Translations under genes and position numbers: made by a program | The notes under the pieces: generated by a model | Database searches by the model: none | What the model was told of the DNA's origin: nothing | What the model saw: only the letters and a program-made list of their open reading frames with translations | Shown: positions 8,077 through 18,656 of the stretch, in pieces | Layout: each line of letters starts with the position of its first letter | How positions within the stretch are numbered: position 1 is the stretch's first letter | NCBI GenBank assembly: GCA_964556755.1 | Contig: CAZKXI010000012.1 | Span: forward strand, 1 to 64,000 | DNA from: UBA4085 sp964556755 | GTDB taxonomy: Bacteria; Acidobacteriota; Aminicenantia; Aminicenantales; UBA4085 | Length of the DNA: 64,000 nt | Direction of reading: 5' to 3'

Positions 8077-9193
8077 CGTGCTGGGCGTCCCGCGGCAGGC
8101 GGGCGCCGACGAGATCAAGAAGGCCTACCGGCAGGCGGCCCTTCGCGACCACCCCGACCGCAATCCCGGGGACAAGGCGGCCGAGGAGCGCTTCAAGGAG
8201 GCGGCTGAAGCCTACAGCGTCCTGGGCGATCCCGAGAAGCGGGCCGCCTATGACCGCTACGGCCACGAGGGCCTGCGGGGCGAGGGATTCCAGGGATTCG
8301 ATCCCTCGACCTTCGGCGACTTCGAGGACATCCTGGGCAGCTTCTTCGGCATCAACTTCGGCTTGGGCGACCTCTTCGGCGGCGGGCGGAGGAGCCGGAC
8401 CCAGGCCCGGGGACGGGACTTGGCCCTGGAGCTCGAGGTCAGCCTGGAGGAGGCGGCCGCCGGCGCGGAGAAGGAGATCGCCCTCGACCGGGCCGAGTCC
8501 TGCCCGTCCTGCCATGGCTCCGGGCTCAAGCCGGGCACCCGCAAGACGTCCTGTCCGGCCTGCGGCGGCCGCGGCAAGACCCGCCACCAGAGGGGCTTCT
8601 TCGTCATGACCGAGACGTGCCCGCGCTGCCGCGGCGAGGGGGAGATCATCGCCTCGCCCTGCGAAGACTGCCGGGGCAGCGGCATCAAGCGGGCCAAGAA
8701 GGACCTCCGGGTCCGCATCCCGGCCGGCATCGACGAGGGGACGCGGCTGCGCTTGACCGGGGAGGGGGAGGCCGGCGAGAGAGGCGCTCCCGCCGGCGAC
8801 CTCTATGTCGGCATCCGCATCCGGCCTCACGACTTCTTCGTTCGCCAGGACGGCCACCTGTCCTGCGATGTCGGCCTGTCCTTTGCTCAGGCGGCTCTGG
8901 GCCTGAGCCTGGAGATCCCCCTTCTGGCGGGAGGGTCGGAAAGGCTCAAGATCCCGCCCGGGACGCAGTCGGGCTCGGTCTTCCGGATCAAGGGACAGGG
9001 CATCCGCGAGCTGAACAGCCGGCGGCCGGGGGACCTCTTCGTCCGGATCCAGGTCCAGACGCCCTCGGATCTGAGCCGGGAGGAGAGATCCCTCCTCAAG
9101 CAGCTGGCGGCCTTGCGCCGCGAGCCGCTGGAGATGCTGGATTCCGTGGCCGTGCGCAAGGCCCGCCCGGCTCCGGCCAAGGACGAGCGGTGA
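8054..9193 (+). CDS. dnaJ: Co-chaperone DnaJ
   Basis: 379-aa type I DnaJ. J domain with HPD at 33-35 in MAKRDYYDVLGVPR...; a Gly/Phe stretch (about 75-115); four intact CxxCxGxG zinc repeats (CPSCHGSG, CPACGGRG, CPRCRGEG, CEDCRGSG); then the C-terminal client-binding domains. It stimulates DnaK ATPase and delivers clients. The ATG at 8054 gives the usual MAKRDYY start; an in-frame ATG at 8045 would add three residues. It overlaps the dnaK end by 23 bases. Its stop overlaps the rsmE GTG. Confidence 0.95.
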   Translation: MAKRDYYDVLGVPRQAGADEIKKAYRQAALRDHPDRNPGDKAAEERFKEAAEAYSVLGDPEKRAAYDRYGHEGLRGEGFQGFDPSTFGDFEDILGSFFGINFGLGDLFGGGRRSRTQARGRDLALELEVSLEEAAAGAEKEIALDRAESCPSCHGSGLKPGTRKTSCPACGGRGKTRHQRGFFVMTETCPRCRGEGEIIASPCEDCRGSGIKRAKKDLRVRIPAGIDEGTRLRLTGEGEAGERGAPAGDLYVGIRIRPHDFFVRQDGHLSCDVGLSFAQAALGLSLEIPLLAGGSERLKIPPGTQSGSVFRIKGQGIRELNSRRPGDLFVRIQVQTPSDLSREERSLLKQLAALRREPLEMLDSVAVRKARPAPAKDER

Positions 9194-9933
9194 CGGCGGA
9201 TCTGTTCTTTATGGAGAAGGCCCGGCTGGCCGGGGCCGAGTGCGTCCTCGAGGGGCCGGAGCACCACCACCTCGCCCGGGTGGCCCGCATCCGCCCGGGC
9301 CGGGAGGTCTGGCTCTTTGACGAGGAGGGGGGCAAGGTCCAAGCCCGGGTCGAGTCCGTCGGTCCCGAACGGACCCGGCTGATCCTCGGCCGGCGCGTCC
9401 CCCCCGGAAGCTCCGGACCGCGCGTCACCCTGGCCCAGGGGCTGCTCAAGGGCCGAGCCTGGGACGATGTCATCTCGGGAGCCGTGGAGTGGGGCGTGGC
9501 GGTCCTGCGTCCGGTCCTGGCTTCACGTTCGGTCGTCCGGCTGGAGGGATCCGCGGAGAGAAAGATCGAGCGGTGGCGGCAAGTAGCCTTGGCCGCGGCC
9601 AAGCAATGCCGGAGCGGGCGGGTGCCCGGCTTCGCCGCCCCGGTCTCTCTGACCGCTTTCCTGGCCGAGGCGGAGCCGGCCCGCAAGGTCATCCTGGCCG
9701 AACAGGGCGGGCGGCCTTTCAGGGACGTCCTGGCCGACGCACCGGCCCCCGGGGGCTCGGAGCGCGAAGCCTGGACTCTGCTGGTCGGGCCGGAAGGGGG
9801 CTTCGCCGAAGCGGAGCTGGCGGAGGCGGCGGCGGCCGGATACGAGCCCGTCAGCCTCGGTCCCAATATCCTGCGGGCGGAGACGGCGGCCGTGAGCGCC
9901 GTGGCCATCCTGACGCACGCGAGGAGCCTCTAG
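9190..9933 (+). CDS. rsmE: 16S rRNA (uracil1498-N3)-methyltransferase
   Basis: 247-aa SPOUT methyltransferase RsmE, which makes m3U1498 in 16S rRNA using S-adenosylmethionine. The N-terminal PUA-like domain contains EGPEHHHLARVARIRPG. The knotted SAM-binding region shows LLVGPEGGF and LGPNILRAETA near the C-terminus. The GTG at 9190 overlaps the dnaJ stop as GTGA; the frame is open far upstream inside dnaJ, but that extension is only shadow sequence. Placement after dnaJ is common in bacteria. Confidence 0.93.
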   Translation: MTADLFFMEKARLAGAECVLEGPEHHHLARVARIRPGREVWLFDEEGGKVQARVESVGPERTRLILGRRVPPGSSGPRVTLAQGLLKGRAWDDVISGAVEWGVAVLRPVLASRSVVRLEGSAERKIERWRQVALAAAKQCRSGRVPGFAAPVSLTAFLAEAEPARKVILAEQGGRPFRDVLADAPAPGGSEREAWTLLVGPEGGFAEAELAEAAAAGYEPVSLGPNILRAETAAVSAVAILTHARSL

Positions 9934-9934
9934 C

Positions 9935-10873
9935 GTGTTCATGCAGGGCCAGAAGGTCGGCAAGTACGAGATCATCCGCTCCCTGGGCAGCGGGGGATTC
10001 GGCTCGGTCTACCTGGCCAAGGACGTCTGGCTCGACATCAAGGTCGCCATCAAGGTTCCCCACAAGCAGTCGCTGGAGCTGTACAAGCTGCTCAAGGAGC
10101 CGCGCCTGCAGGCCGCCTTGGACCACCCCAACATCGTCCGCCTCCTGGCGGCTGAGAAGGTGGACAAGGTCTTCTTCTTCGTCATGGAGTACGTCCGCGG
10201 CCGGACCCTGGAGAAGATCCTGCAGAAGGAGAAGACGCTGGAGGCGCCGGCGGCGATCGACATCCTCCGCCAAGTGGCGGCCGGCGTCGAGCACGCGCAC
10301 AAGAACAAGATCATCCACCGCGACCTGAGGCCGTCCAATATCATGGTCTCCGAGGAGGGCCAGGTCAAGATCACCGACTTCGGGACCTCCGCCTGGCTGC
10401 AGAACGTCCCCTACGCTACCACCCGGATCGGGTCGCCGCCCTACATGGCCCCGGAGCAGTTCCTGGGCAAGGCCGGCTTCGCCGCCGACATCTACTCCAT
10501 GGGCTGCATCCTCTACGAGATGCTGATCGGGCGGCCGCCGATCTACGATCCCGATCCGTTCAAGATCCTGGAGAAGGCCCAGGAGGGCAAGATCACGCCC
10601 CCCCGGGTCAAGAACATGCGCATCCCGCGCGAGCTGGACGAGATCATCATGAAGTGCCTGGCGGCCCGGATTGAGGACCGCTTTCAGAGGCCGGGCGAGC
10701 TGCTGCGGGCCTTGGCCGAGATCCGGGGCGAGAGGCATGCCAAGTCCGAGCTGGACGACATCCTGGGCCGCATCCGGGCCCGCGAGCGGCCGTCCGGGGA
10801 CCTTTGCTGGAACTGCCGGCGCCCGCTGCCCTTCCGCTCCCGCCACTGCCCCTACTGCGGCGAGACGAGCTGA
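9935..10873 (+). CDS. Serine/threonine protein kinase with C-terminal zinc ribbon
   Basis: 312-aa Hanks-type kinase without a membrane segment. It has a glycine loop GSGGFGSVY, VAIK lysine K40, catalytic HRD at 128-130 with N135, DFG at 148-150 and an APE motif (MAPEQF). The catalytic loop reads HRDLRPSN, with R where most Ser/Thr kinases have K. The last 25 residues form a four-cysteine knuckle (C291, C294, C305, C308; CWNC...CPYC) typical of zinc ribbons, possibly for protein or nucleic-acid contact. It starts with GTG one base after rsmE (an ATG two codons on is possible) and so belongs to the heat-shock operon. Substrate unknown. Confidence 0.9.
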   Translation: MFMQGQKVGKYEIIRSLGSGGFGSVYLAKDVWLDIKVAIKVPHKQSLELYKLLKEPRLQAALDHPNIVRLLAAEKVDKVFFFVMEYVRGRTLEKILQKEKTLEAPAAIDILRQVAAGVEHAHKNKIIHRDLRPSNIMVSEEGQVKITDFGTSAWLQNVPYATTRIGSPPYMAPEQFLGKAGFAADIYSMGCILYEMLIGRPPIYDPDPFKILEKAQEGKITPPRVKNMRIPRELDEIIMKCLAARIEDRFQRPGELLRALAEIRGERHAKSELDDILGRIRARERPSGDLCWNCRRPLPFRSRHCPYCGETS

Positions 10874-10905
10874 AGCCCCTCCCGGCCGAGATCCGCGGCT
10901 TCGGA

Positions 10906-10935
10906 TTGACCGGGACGGGTCCGGCCAGGTAAGAT
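10906..10935 (+). promoter_or_regulatory. Promoter of pilT-alaS
   Basis: TTGACC (10906-10911), 18-base spacer, TAAGAT (10930-10935). The ATG at 10955 lies 19 bases after the -10 box and is preceded by GGGAGA, so this transcript keeps a short leader with a ribosome site. Confidence 0.65.
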
Positions 10936-10954
10936 GGGTCGCCGGGAGACCGCC

Positions 10955-12088
10955 ATGCACATCGACGAGCTGCTCAAGATCGCCATCGAGATGGACGCCT
11001 CCGACGTCCATATCAAGGCCGGCAACCATCCCCAGCTCCGAATCCACGGCGACCTTGTCCCCCTGGCCCAGCTGCCCAAGCTGAGCTCCCAGGACGCCGA
11101 GGCGCTGGCCGGCCAGATCCTGACCGAGGCCCAGCGCCGGCGCATGGAGGACGAGAACGACCTGGACTTGGCCTACAGCCTGCCCGGCTTCGGCCGCTTC
11201 CGGGGCAGCATCTTCCGCCAGCGGGGCTCGCTGGCCGTCGCCCTGCGGATCATCCCCTTCGAGGTCCGCTCCTTCCAGGACCTTCTGCTGCCGGCCGTGA
11301 CGGAGAAGATCGCCTCGGCCGAGCGAGGCCTGGTCCTCGTCACCGGCTCGACCGGAAGCGGCAAGACGACCACCCTGGCCTCGATGATCGACTTCATCAA
11401 CCGGACCCGGCGGGAGCACATCATCACCATCGAGGATCCCATCGAGTACCTGCACCGGGACAAGATGAGTCTCGTCTGCCAGCGCGAGGTGGGCGGGGAC
11501 GTCGAGTCCTTCGCCCGCGGTCTGCGGGGAGCGCTGCGCGAGGATCCCGACATCATCCTGGTCGGCGAGATGCGCGACCTGGAGACCATCGAGACGGCCC
11601 TGTTGGCGGCGGAGACCGGCCACCTGGTCCTCAGCACCCTCCACACCGTCGACGCTCCCGAGACGATCAACCGGATCGTCTCCGCCTTCCCGCCCCATCA
11701 GCAGCGGCAGGTCCGGCTGCAGCTGGCCTCCATCCTGCAGGCCGTGATCTCCCAGCGCCTGGTGCCGCGCCGGGACGGCAAGGGGCGGGTGCCGGCGGTG
11801 GAGGTCCTGATCGCCACGCCTTATGTCCGGGAGTGCATCCAGGAGCGGGAGAAGACCTCGCTCATCCGCGACGCCCTGGCCGCCGGGACGTCCCAGTACG
11901 GCATGCAGACCTTCGACCAGTCCGTCTTCCAGCTCTTCGACAAGGGCTACATCTCCTTCGATCAGGGCCTGCGCTACTCGACCAGCCCCGACAACTTCCG
12001 CCTCCGGGTCCAGGGCATCCAGTCGACCCAGGACATCGCCCGGGAGGAGATGGAGCTGAGCCTGGCCAAGGCCAAGCCGGCCCGCTAG
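10955..12088 (+). CDS. pilT: Type IV pilus retraction ATPase PilT
   Basis: 377-aa PilT/PilU family hexameric ATPase that depolymerises type IV pili at the inner membrane. The N-terminal PAS-like domain begins MHIDELLKIAIEMDASDVH. The Walker A motif TGSTGSGKTTTL is near residue 130, followed by the Asp box, the Walker B region PDIILVGEMRDLETIETAL and the His box HLVLSTLHT. ATG 10955 is chosen over one 21 bases upstream by the GGGAGA site and the family start. No other pilus gene is in the window. Motility, adhesion or DNA uptake cannot be told apart here. Confidence 0.93.
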   Translation: MHIDELLKIAIEMDASDVHIKAGNHPQLRIHGDLVPLAQLPKLSSQDAEALAGQILTEAQRRRMEDENDLDLAYSLPGFGRFRGSIFRQRGSLAVALRIIPFEVRSFQDLLLPAVTEKIASAERGLVLVTGSTGSGKTTTLASMIDFINRTRREHIITIEDPIEYLHRDKMSLVCQREVGGDVESFARGLRGALREDPDIILVGEMRDLETIETALLAAETGHLVLSTLHTVDAPETINRIVSAFPPHQQRQVRLQLASILQAVISQRLVPRRDGKGRVPAVEVLIATPYVRECIQEREKTSLIRDALAAGTSQYGMQTFDQSVFQLFDKGYISFDQGLRYSTSPDNFRLRVQGIQSTQDIAREEMELSLAKAKPAR

Positions 12089-12103
12089 GCCAAGGATCCC
12101 ACC

Positions 12104-14740
<2,637 letters not shown>

Positions 14741-14775
14741 GCTCTTCTCCTCCGCCCGATCACCTCGAGAGGCGA

Positions 14776-14805
14776 TTGACGCCCGGCCGGGGATTCCGGC
14801 ATGAT
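14776..14805 (+). promoter_or_regulatory. Promoter of the lytic transglycosylase gene, leaderless
   Basis: TTGACG (14776-14781), 18-base spacer, CATGAT (14800-14805). The GTG start codon is at 14812, six bases later, exactly where transcription would begin. Confidence 0.65.
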
Positions 14806-14811
14806 GGAGCC

Positions 14812-15384
14812 GTGAAGCTCTCGCTCCCCGCCCTGGGATTCCTGGCCGCGGCCGCCGTTCTCGGCGGCGCGGCGCGCGCCTCCGGCGCCGGCTTCCCGGC
14901 TTACCTCAAGACCAAGTATGATCCCCTGATCCGGACCTCGGCCCGTCGCCACGGCCTCGATCCGGCCCTCGTCCATGCCGTCATCCAGGCCGAGTCGGCC
15001 TACAATCGCTGGGCCATCTCCGCGGCCGGAGCCCAGGGGCTGATGCAGCTGATGCCCGCGACGGCGGCCTTCTACAAAGTCGGGGACGTCTTCGATCCCG
15101 AGCAGAACATCGACGGGGGGGTCCGCTACCTCAAGGACCTGGACAAGCTCTATGACGGGAAGACATCCCTCGTCCTCGCGGCCTACAACGCCGGGCAGGC
15201 GGCCGTGGCGAAGTACAAGGGCATCCCCCCCTACAAGGAGACAAAAGCCTACATCGCCGCCGTTCAGGCGTCCTACCGCAAGGCCGGGACGAGGGTCCGG
15301 GCCCGCTTCTATACGACCGTCGATGCCCAGGGGCGCCGCATCGTGACCAACGATCCCGGCATGCTCCGACGCCCGGCCCGCTGA
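14812..15384 (+). CDS. Small lytic transglycosylase (SLT domain), secreted
   Basis: 190-aa secreted murein-cleaving enzyme of the Slt/MltE type. A signal peptide fills about the first 25 residues (LPALGFLAAAAVLGGAARASG). The SLT domain carries the catalytic glutamate in VIQAESAYNRWAIS followed by GAQGLMQLMPATA, and later SLVLAAYNAGQAAV. It would cut glycan strands in the periplasm, making 1,6-anhydro ends. GTG at 14812 is chosen because it opens a proper signal peptide and sits at the predicted transcription start; the upstream in-frame codons overlap the promoter. Confidence 0.88.
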   Translation: MKLSLPALGFLAAAAVLGGAARASGAGFPAYLKTKYDPLIRTSARRHGLDPALVHAVIQAESAYNRWAISAAGAQGLMQLMPATAAFYKVGDVFDPEQNIDGGVRYLKDLDKLYDGKTSLVLAAYNAGQAAVAKYKGIPPYKETKAYIAAVQASYRKAGTRVRARFYTTVDAQGRRIVTNDPGMLRRPAR

Positions 15385-15393
15385 GGGCCGGGC
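15371..15393. terminator. GC hairpin between convergent genes
   Basis: A perfect 9-bp stem (GCCCGGCCC 15371-15379, GGGCCGGGC 15385-15393, 5-nt loop) spans the stop of the transglycosylase gene and faces the convergent lipid kinase gene. It has no T-run on either side, so any termination would be by hairpin or Rho. Confidence 0.45.
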
Positions 15394-15409
15394 CCTCTCC
15401 GGGCGATCC

Positions 15410-16348
15410 CTACAGATATCCCTTGATGGGCAGGCTGCGGGGGGTCAGGGTGAAGACGGCCGGCAGCGTTCCCAGCTGTTCGCCGTCGAATTCCAGAAGC
15501 ACGGGCGGCTCGCCCGGCTCGGGCGAGGCTTCCACGCGCCGGCCGCGCAAGACGCTGACCTTGCGGTAGCGGATGTGCGATCCGTTCATCAGCTTCCAGC
15601 CCTGGCGGCAGAACTCGAGGAAGCGCATGCCTTTGACCAGGACGGTGTCGAAGAGGCCGTCGTCCAAGCGGGCTTCCGGAGCGATCTTCATGCCCTTGCC
15701 GAAGACGCGGCCGTTGGCCACGGCTCCGATGAGGTACTCGCTGCGCGGGACGTCCTGGCCGTCGATCCGGATGCGAACCCGCTTGGCGCGATAATGGGCC
15801 ATGGTCTCGACCAGACAGCGAACGTAGGAGGAGGCCTTTCTCTCCAGGCGCCGTTGGTTGACCTTGTGGCAGACCTCGCCGCCGACCCCGAAGTCGGCCA
15901 CGTTGAGGAAGACCCGCTCGGCCGGCCGGCCGGCCTCGTCCAGGAACTCGACCCGTCCGACGTCGATGGACTGGGTCGGGGCCTCGGTGATGATCTGCAT
16001 GGCCCCTTCCAGGCGGGGGGGAATCCTCAAGGTCCGGGTCAGGTCGCAGCCCGAGCCGGACGGGAGGATGCCCAAGGCGGCCTCCGGATTGATCAGGCGG
16101 GCGTCGTCGTAGAAGCCGTTAGCGATCTCGTTCATCGTGCCGTCCCCTCCGACGCCGATGACCAGGTCGGTCCCCTCCCGCAGGGCCGAGCGGGCGATAT
16201 CGATGGCCTGCAGGGGCTTCTCGGTGAACTCGACCTTGAACTCCCTGATGAAATGGAGCATGCCGGCCTTGATCTGGGACCATCGACGCTGGGTCTGGCC
16301 CTTGGCCGAGGCGGGGTTGACGATGACTTGGGTCTTGAGATGCTTCAT
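15410..16348 (-). CDS. Diacylglycerol/lipid kinase family protein
   Basis: 312-aa DAGK/YegS-type lipid kinase. The N-terminal phosphate-binding VNPASAKG, nucleotide loop GVGGDGTMNEIANG and ILPSGSGCDLTRTL identify the catalytic domain; the C-terminal half is the beta-sandwich lipid-binding lobe (MKIAPEARLDDGLFDTVLV). It would phosphorylate diacylglycerol, an undecaprenol-like lipid or a sphingoid base at the membrane; the substrate is not readable. ATG 16348 overlaps the stop of the upstream membrane-protein gene as ATGA, so the two are coupled. Confidence 0.9.
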   Translation of the reverse strand: MKHLKTQVIVNPASAKGQTQRRWSQIKAGMLHFIREFKVEFTEKPLQAIDIARSALREGTDLVIGVGGDGTMNEIANGFYDDARLINPEAALGILPSGSGCDLTRTLRIPPRLEGAMQIITEAPTQSIDVGRVEFLDEAGRPAERVFLNVADFGVGGEVCHKVNQRRLERKASSYVRCLVETMAHYRAKRVRIRIDGQDVPRSEYLIGAVANGRVFGKGMKIAPEARLDDGLFDTVLVKGMRFLEFCRQGWKLMNGSHIRYRKVSVLRGRRVEASPEPGEPPVLLEFDGEQLGTLPAVFTLTPRSLPIKGYL

Positions 16349-16866
16349 GAGGGGCTCCCAGGTTCGGGCGGATTCGAGGGAGCCGCGCCGGACCGCTGAA
16401 CGAAGAGGTTGACGCCGATGGTCCCGCCCAGAGCGGCCAAGGCGGCGAAGACGGCGGCATTGAGGACGAAGCCGGCCAGAAACCAGGGCAGCGAGAGAGG
16501 GGCGCCTCCGCCCTGGGTCAGCCATGACTCCCAGCCGGCCGGCATCTCCGGGACGTACTCGGCCATCCGCTCCAGGAAGCGGCGGGCGAAGGCCGCATTG
16601 AAGCGGGCCAAGGGGATGCTCATGAGGGACGAGACGGCCGCCGCCGCGACGCCGGCCAAGGCCCCGATCCGGGCCGCGTCTCCGGGCGGGGGCGGCACGG
16701 GAGAGGATCGGACCAGGAGGAATCCCGCCGCGATCCCGCCGCCGATGATCCACAGACAGCAGAGGCAGCCGGCGTAAGGCAGGCTCGACAGGGCTCCGGC
16801 CGCGGCGCCGGCGGCCAGGGCCGGCCAGATGGGGCGGGATCGGGGCCCGTTCATACTCCTGTCCAT
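16345..16866 (-). CDS. Integral membrane protein of unknown function
   Basis: 173 aa; not recognised. Hydrophobic segments near 13-30, 34-52, 68-84 and 125-152 suggest four membrane spans. A cysteine cluster GCLCCLW sits in the second span. The N-terminus contains MDRSMNGPRSRP, the C-terminus is proline-rich. A clear promoter (TTGCGT, 17 bases, TAGAAT) ends 9 bases before the ATG at 16866, supporting this start. The stop overlaps the lipid kinase start (ATGA), so a role linked to membrane lipids is a reasonable guess only. Confidence 0.7.
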   Translation of the reverse strand: MDRSMNGPRSRPIWPALAAGAAAGALSSLPYAGCLCCLWIIGGGIAAGFLLVRSSPVPPPPGDAARIGALAGVAAAAVSSLMSIPLARFNAAFARRFLERMAEYVPEMPAGWESWLTQGGGAPLSLPWFLAGFVLNAAVFAALAALGGTIGVNLFVQRSGAAPSNPPEPGSPS

Positions 16867-16875
16867 GGAAAGGAC

Positions 16876-16904
16876 ATTCTATTTTTTTCCGGACCGGGAC
16901 GCAA
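16876..16904 (-). promoter_or_regulatory. Promoter of the membrane protein/lipid kinase pair, near-leaderless
   Basis: On the minus strand TTGCGT (16899-16904), 17-base spacer, TAGAAT (16876-16881). Nine bases then lead to the ATG at 16866 with no AGGAGG-like site. The promoter lies over the 3' end of the upstream DUF2085 gene. Confidence 0.65.
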
Positions 16905-17358
16905 TCAGGCCGCCCAGGCCGGCCAGGAAGTAGGGCGGAAGGATCAGGCCCCAGAGCCCGCCGACGGCGAAGCGCAGAAGGGCCGGGGAGCTCCACAGGC
17001 CGAGGATATTGCCGGCGGCATCGACGGCCAAAGGCAGGGAGACGGCCAGGAAAGTCCGGCGCGGCGGCAGCCGCAGGTCGGTCAGGGGGCGAAGCCAGGG
17101 CCGGATGAGGAGGCCCACGAAGGCCCCGCCGTAGATGCCGGCGCAGCGGGCGCAGACGGCCATCGGGAAGCCGGCCAGCGAGAAGCAGCGGCCGGGGTCT
17201 TGGTGGCAGAGGGGCGAGAAGGCCGCATAGAGGAAGACCGAGACGCGCGAGCCGCCGGCCAGCAGCAGGGGAGCGGCGACGACGGCGGCCAGGCCCGCGG
17301 CCGCGGCGAGGAGGGACAAGCCGTAGAGCCAACCCATTCCCGACCGCGGCGAGGTCAT
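16879..17358 (-). CDS. DUF2085 family membrane protein
   Basis: 159-aa membrane protein matching the DUF2085 pattern: SPLCHQDPGRCFSLAG, then CARCAGIYGGAFVG, i.e. the CHQ...P.RC and C.RC.GIY signatures. Four hydrophobic segments are visible. Function of the family is unknown; the paired cysteines could bind metal or a redox partner. ATG 17358 is chosen over one at 17412 because the upstream stretch overlaps the end of the glycosyltransferase gene; no ribosome site is evident. It lies 22 bases downstream of that gene on the same strand. Confidence 0.78.
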   Translation of the reverse strand: MTSPRSGMGWLYGLSLLAAAAGLAAVVAAPLLLAGGSRVSVFLYAAFSPLCHQDPGRCFSLAGFPMAVCARCAGIYGGAFVGLLIRPWLRPLTDLRLPPRRTFLAVSLPLAVDAAGNILGLWSSPALLRFAVGGLWGLILPPYFLAGLGGLIASRSGKK

Positions 17359-17380
17359 TACGGCCGGCTCTCGGCGGGGC

Positions 17381-18541
17381 TCAAGCCAGCTTCCGGCGGC
17401 GCATCTCGACAAGGGCCGCGGCCAGGATCAGGAAGGCGATCGTCGGGATCGATCGGTCCAAGTAGACGCGAAAGAGAGCCGGCCGCATCAGGTCGTAGAT
17501 CGACAGGGCGATCACGGCCAGGTCCGCCGCCAGGAGGATCCGGAGGCCGCGGGGGAGCCGGGCCCAGGCGGCCAGGAGGAGGGAGACGGCCAGGATGGCC
17601 GACAGGTAGGTGTACTCCCAGCCCAGCGGCGAGATCAGAGGGATGAACAGGAGGAGCAGGCCGATCTCGAGCGGCTCGGGACGATCCAGGCCGCGCCCCT
17701 TCCTCAGGACGAAGACCGTCGCCGCGGCCAGGACAGCGAGGCCGGCCGCGTAAAGAAGCGTCGCCGTCGGGCCCGGGCCGATCCACTTGGCGAAGAAGGC
17801 CAGCAGCGAGACGTTGTCCCGGGAGACGAGAAGGGGGGGCGTGGACTGGGACAGCGTCCGAGCCCATTCCGCGTGGACCCGCCCATTGCCCTCCCAGCCG
17901 TAGAAGACGCTCGGCAGCAGGAGAGAGGCGGCCACAAAGCCGGTTGCCGTCATGAAGGCCGTCCAACGCCTCCGGAGGAGGAGATAGGGCAGCATGATCA
18001 GGCCGTAGGGCTTGAGGGCCGCCCCCAGGCCGGCCAGTAGGCCGGCAGCGGCTTGGCCTGCCGGCCGGCGGGACGCCGACCCCCGGGGGGCCGAAAGCAG
18101 CCAGGCCAAGCCGAGGAAGAGGGCGGTTATGACGGCGTTGATCTGGCCGAGCTCGAGCTCCCGCAGGAAATACTTGGCCAGGATGAGGGCGGGCAGGGCC
18201 GCCCGCCAGGGGCCGGTCCGGCGATCGAGGCCCGATAAGCGGGCTGACCAGGCGGCGGCGGCGAGGATGGCGGCCAGGACCAGGGCCAGCCAGGCGGCCT
18301 TGGCGGCCGGCAGCGGGAGGAGGGCCAGGGGGACATAGATCATGGCCGAGAAGGGGGCGTACTTGAACTGGTAGTGCTCGTCGGAGACGCGGTAGAGCGT
18401 CTCCCCGTGAAGAAGGCGATCTCCGGCCTGCCGATTGACCTGGAAGTCCCGCAGAGGGCCCCGGCCGGAGGCCACAAGCCCCCATCCCGCGGCCAACAGA
18501 GCCGCGGTGAGGACGAGGAGACGGGCCGGGGCGCGGACCAT
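17381..18541 (-). CDS. Glycosyltransferase family 87 (DUF2029) membrane protein
   Basis: 386-aa polytopic membrane protein, about ten hydrophobic helices, of the GT-C mannosyltransferase-like GT87/DUF2029 family. Characteristic are FQVNRQAGDRLLHGETLY near the N-terminus, FKYAPFSAMIYVPLALLP, and LGQINAVITALFLGLA in the middle. It would transfer a sugar from a polyprenyl-phosphate donor on the outer face of the inner membrane; acceptor unknown. A near-consensus promoter ends 8 bases before the ATG. DUF2085 follows on the same strand. Confidence 0.82.
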   Translation of the reverse strand: MVRAPARLLVLTAALLAAGWGLVASGRGPLRDFQVNRQAGDRLLHGETLYRVSDEHYQFKYAPFSAMIYVPLALLPLPAAKAAWLALVLAAILAAAAWSARLSGLDRRTGPWRAALPALILAKYFLRELELGQINAVITALFLGLAWLLSAPRGSASRRPAGQAAAGLLAGLGAALKPYGLIMLPYLLLRRRWTAFMTATGFVAASLLLPSVFYGWEGNGRVHAEWARTLSQSTPPLLVSRDNVSLLAFFAKWIGPGPTATLLYAAGLAVLAAATVFVLRKGRGLDRPEPLEIGLLLLFIPLISPLGWEYTYLSAILAVSLLLAAWARLPRGLRILLAADLAVIALSIYDLMRPALFRVYLDRSIPTIAFLILAAALVEMRRRKLA

Positions 18542-18549
18542 GGGACCTC

Positions 18550-18578
18550 AACCTACCCGATGAGCACGGACAAGTCAA
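18550..18578 (-). promoter_or_regulatory. Promoter of the GT87 gene, near-leaderless
   Basis: On the minus strand TTGACT (18573-18578), 17-base spacer, TAGGTT (18550-18555), then 8 bases to the ATG at 18541. It is back to back with the promoter of the divergent protease-like/TPR gene, whose -35 starts at 18587. Confidence 0.65.
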
Positions 18579-18586
18579 TCCGCCGA

Positions 18587-18615
18587 TTGACAGAGCCTCG
18601 AGGCCATGTCAAAAT
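18587..18615 (+). promoter_or_regulatory. Promoter of the protease-like/TPR gene
   Basis: TTGACA (18587-18592), 17-base spacer, CAAAAT (18610-18615). The leader is about 35 bases and contains AGGAGG just ahead of the ATG at 18657. Confidence 0.65.
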
Positions 18616-18656
18616 ATCCATTCATCCGGGCCGCGACGCGGCCTTCAGGAGGCATC

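Noticed and set aside
8617..9189. An N-terminal extension of rsmE of 191 codons
   Set aside because: It lies wholly inside dnaJ in another frame; RsmE is normally about 245 aa and begins at the GTG overlapping the dnaJ stop.
16349..17332. A long N-terminal extension of the lipid kinase frame
   Set aside because: It shadows the membrane protein and DUF2085 genes; the lipid kinase fold starts at MKHLKTQVIVNPAS.
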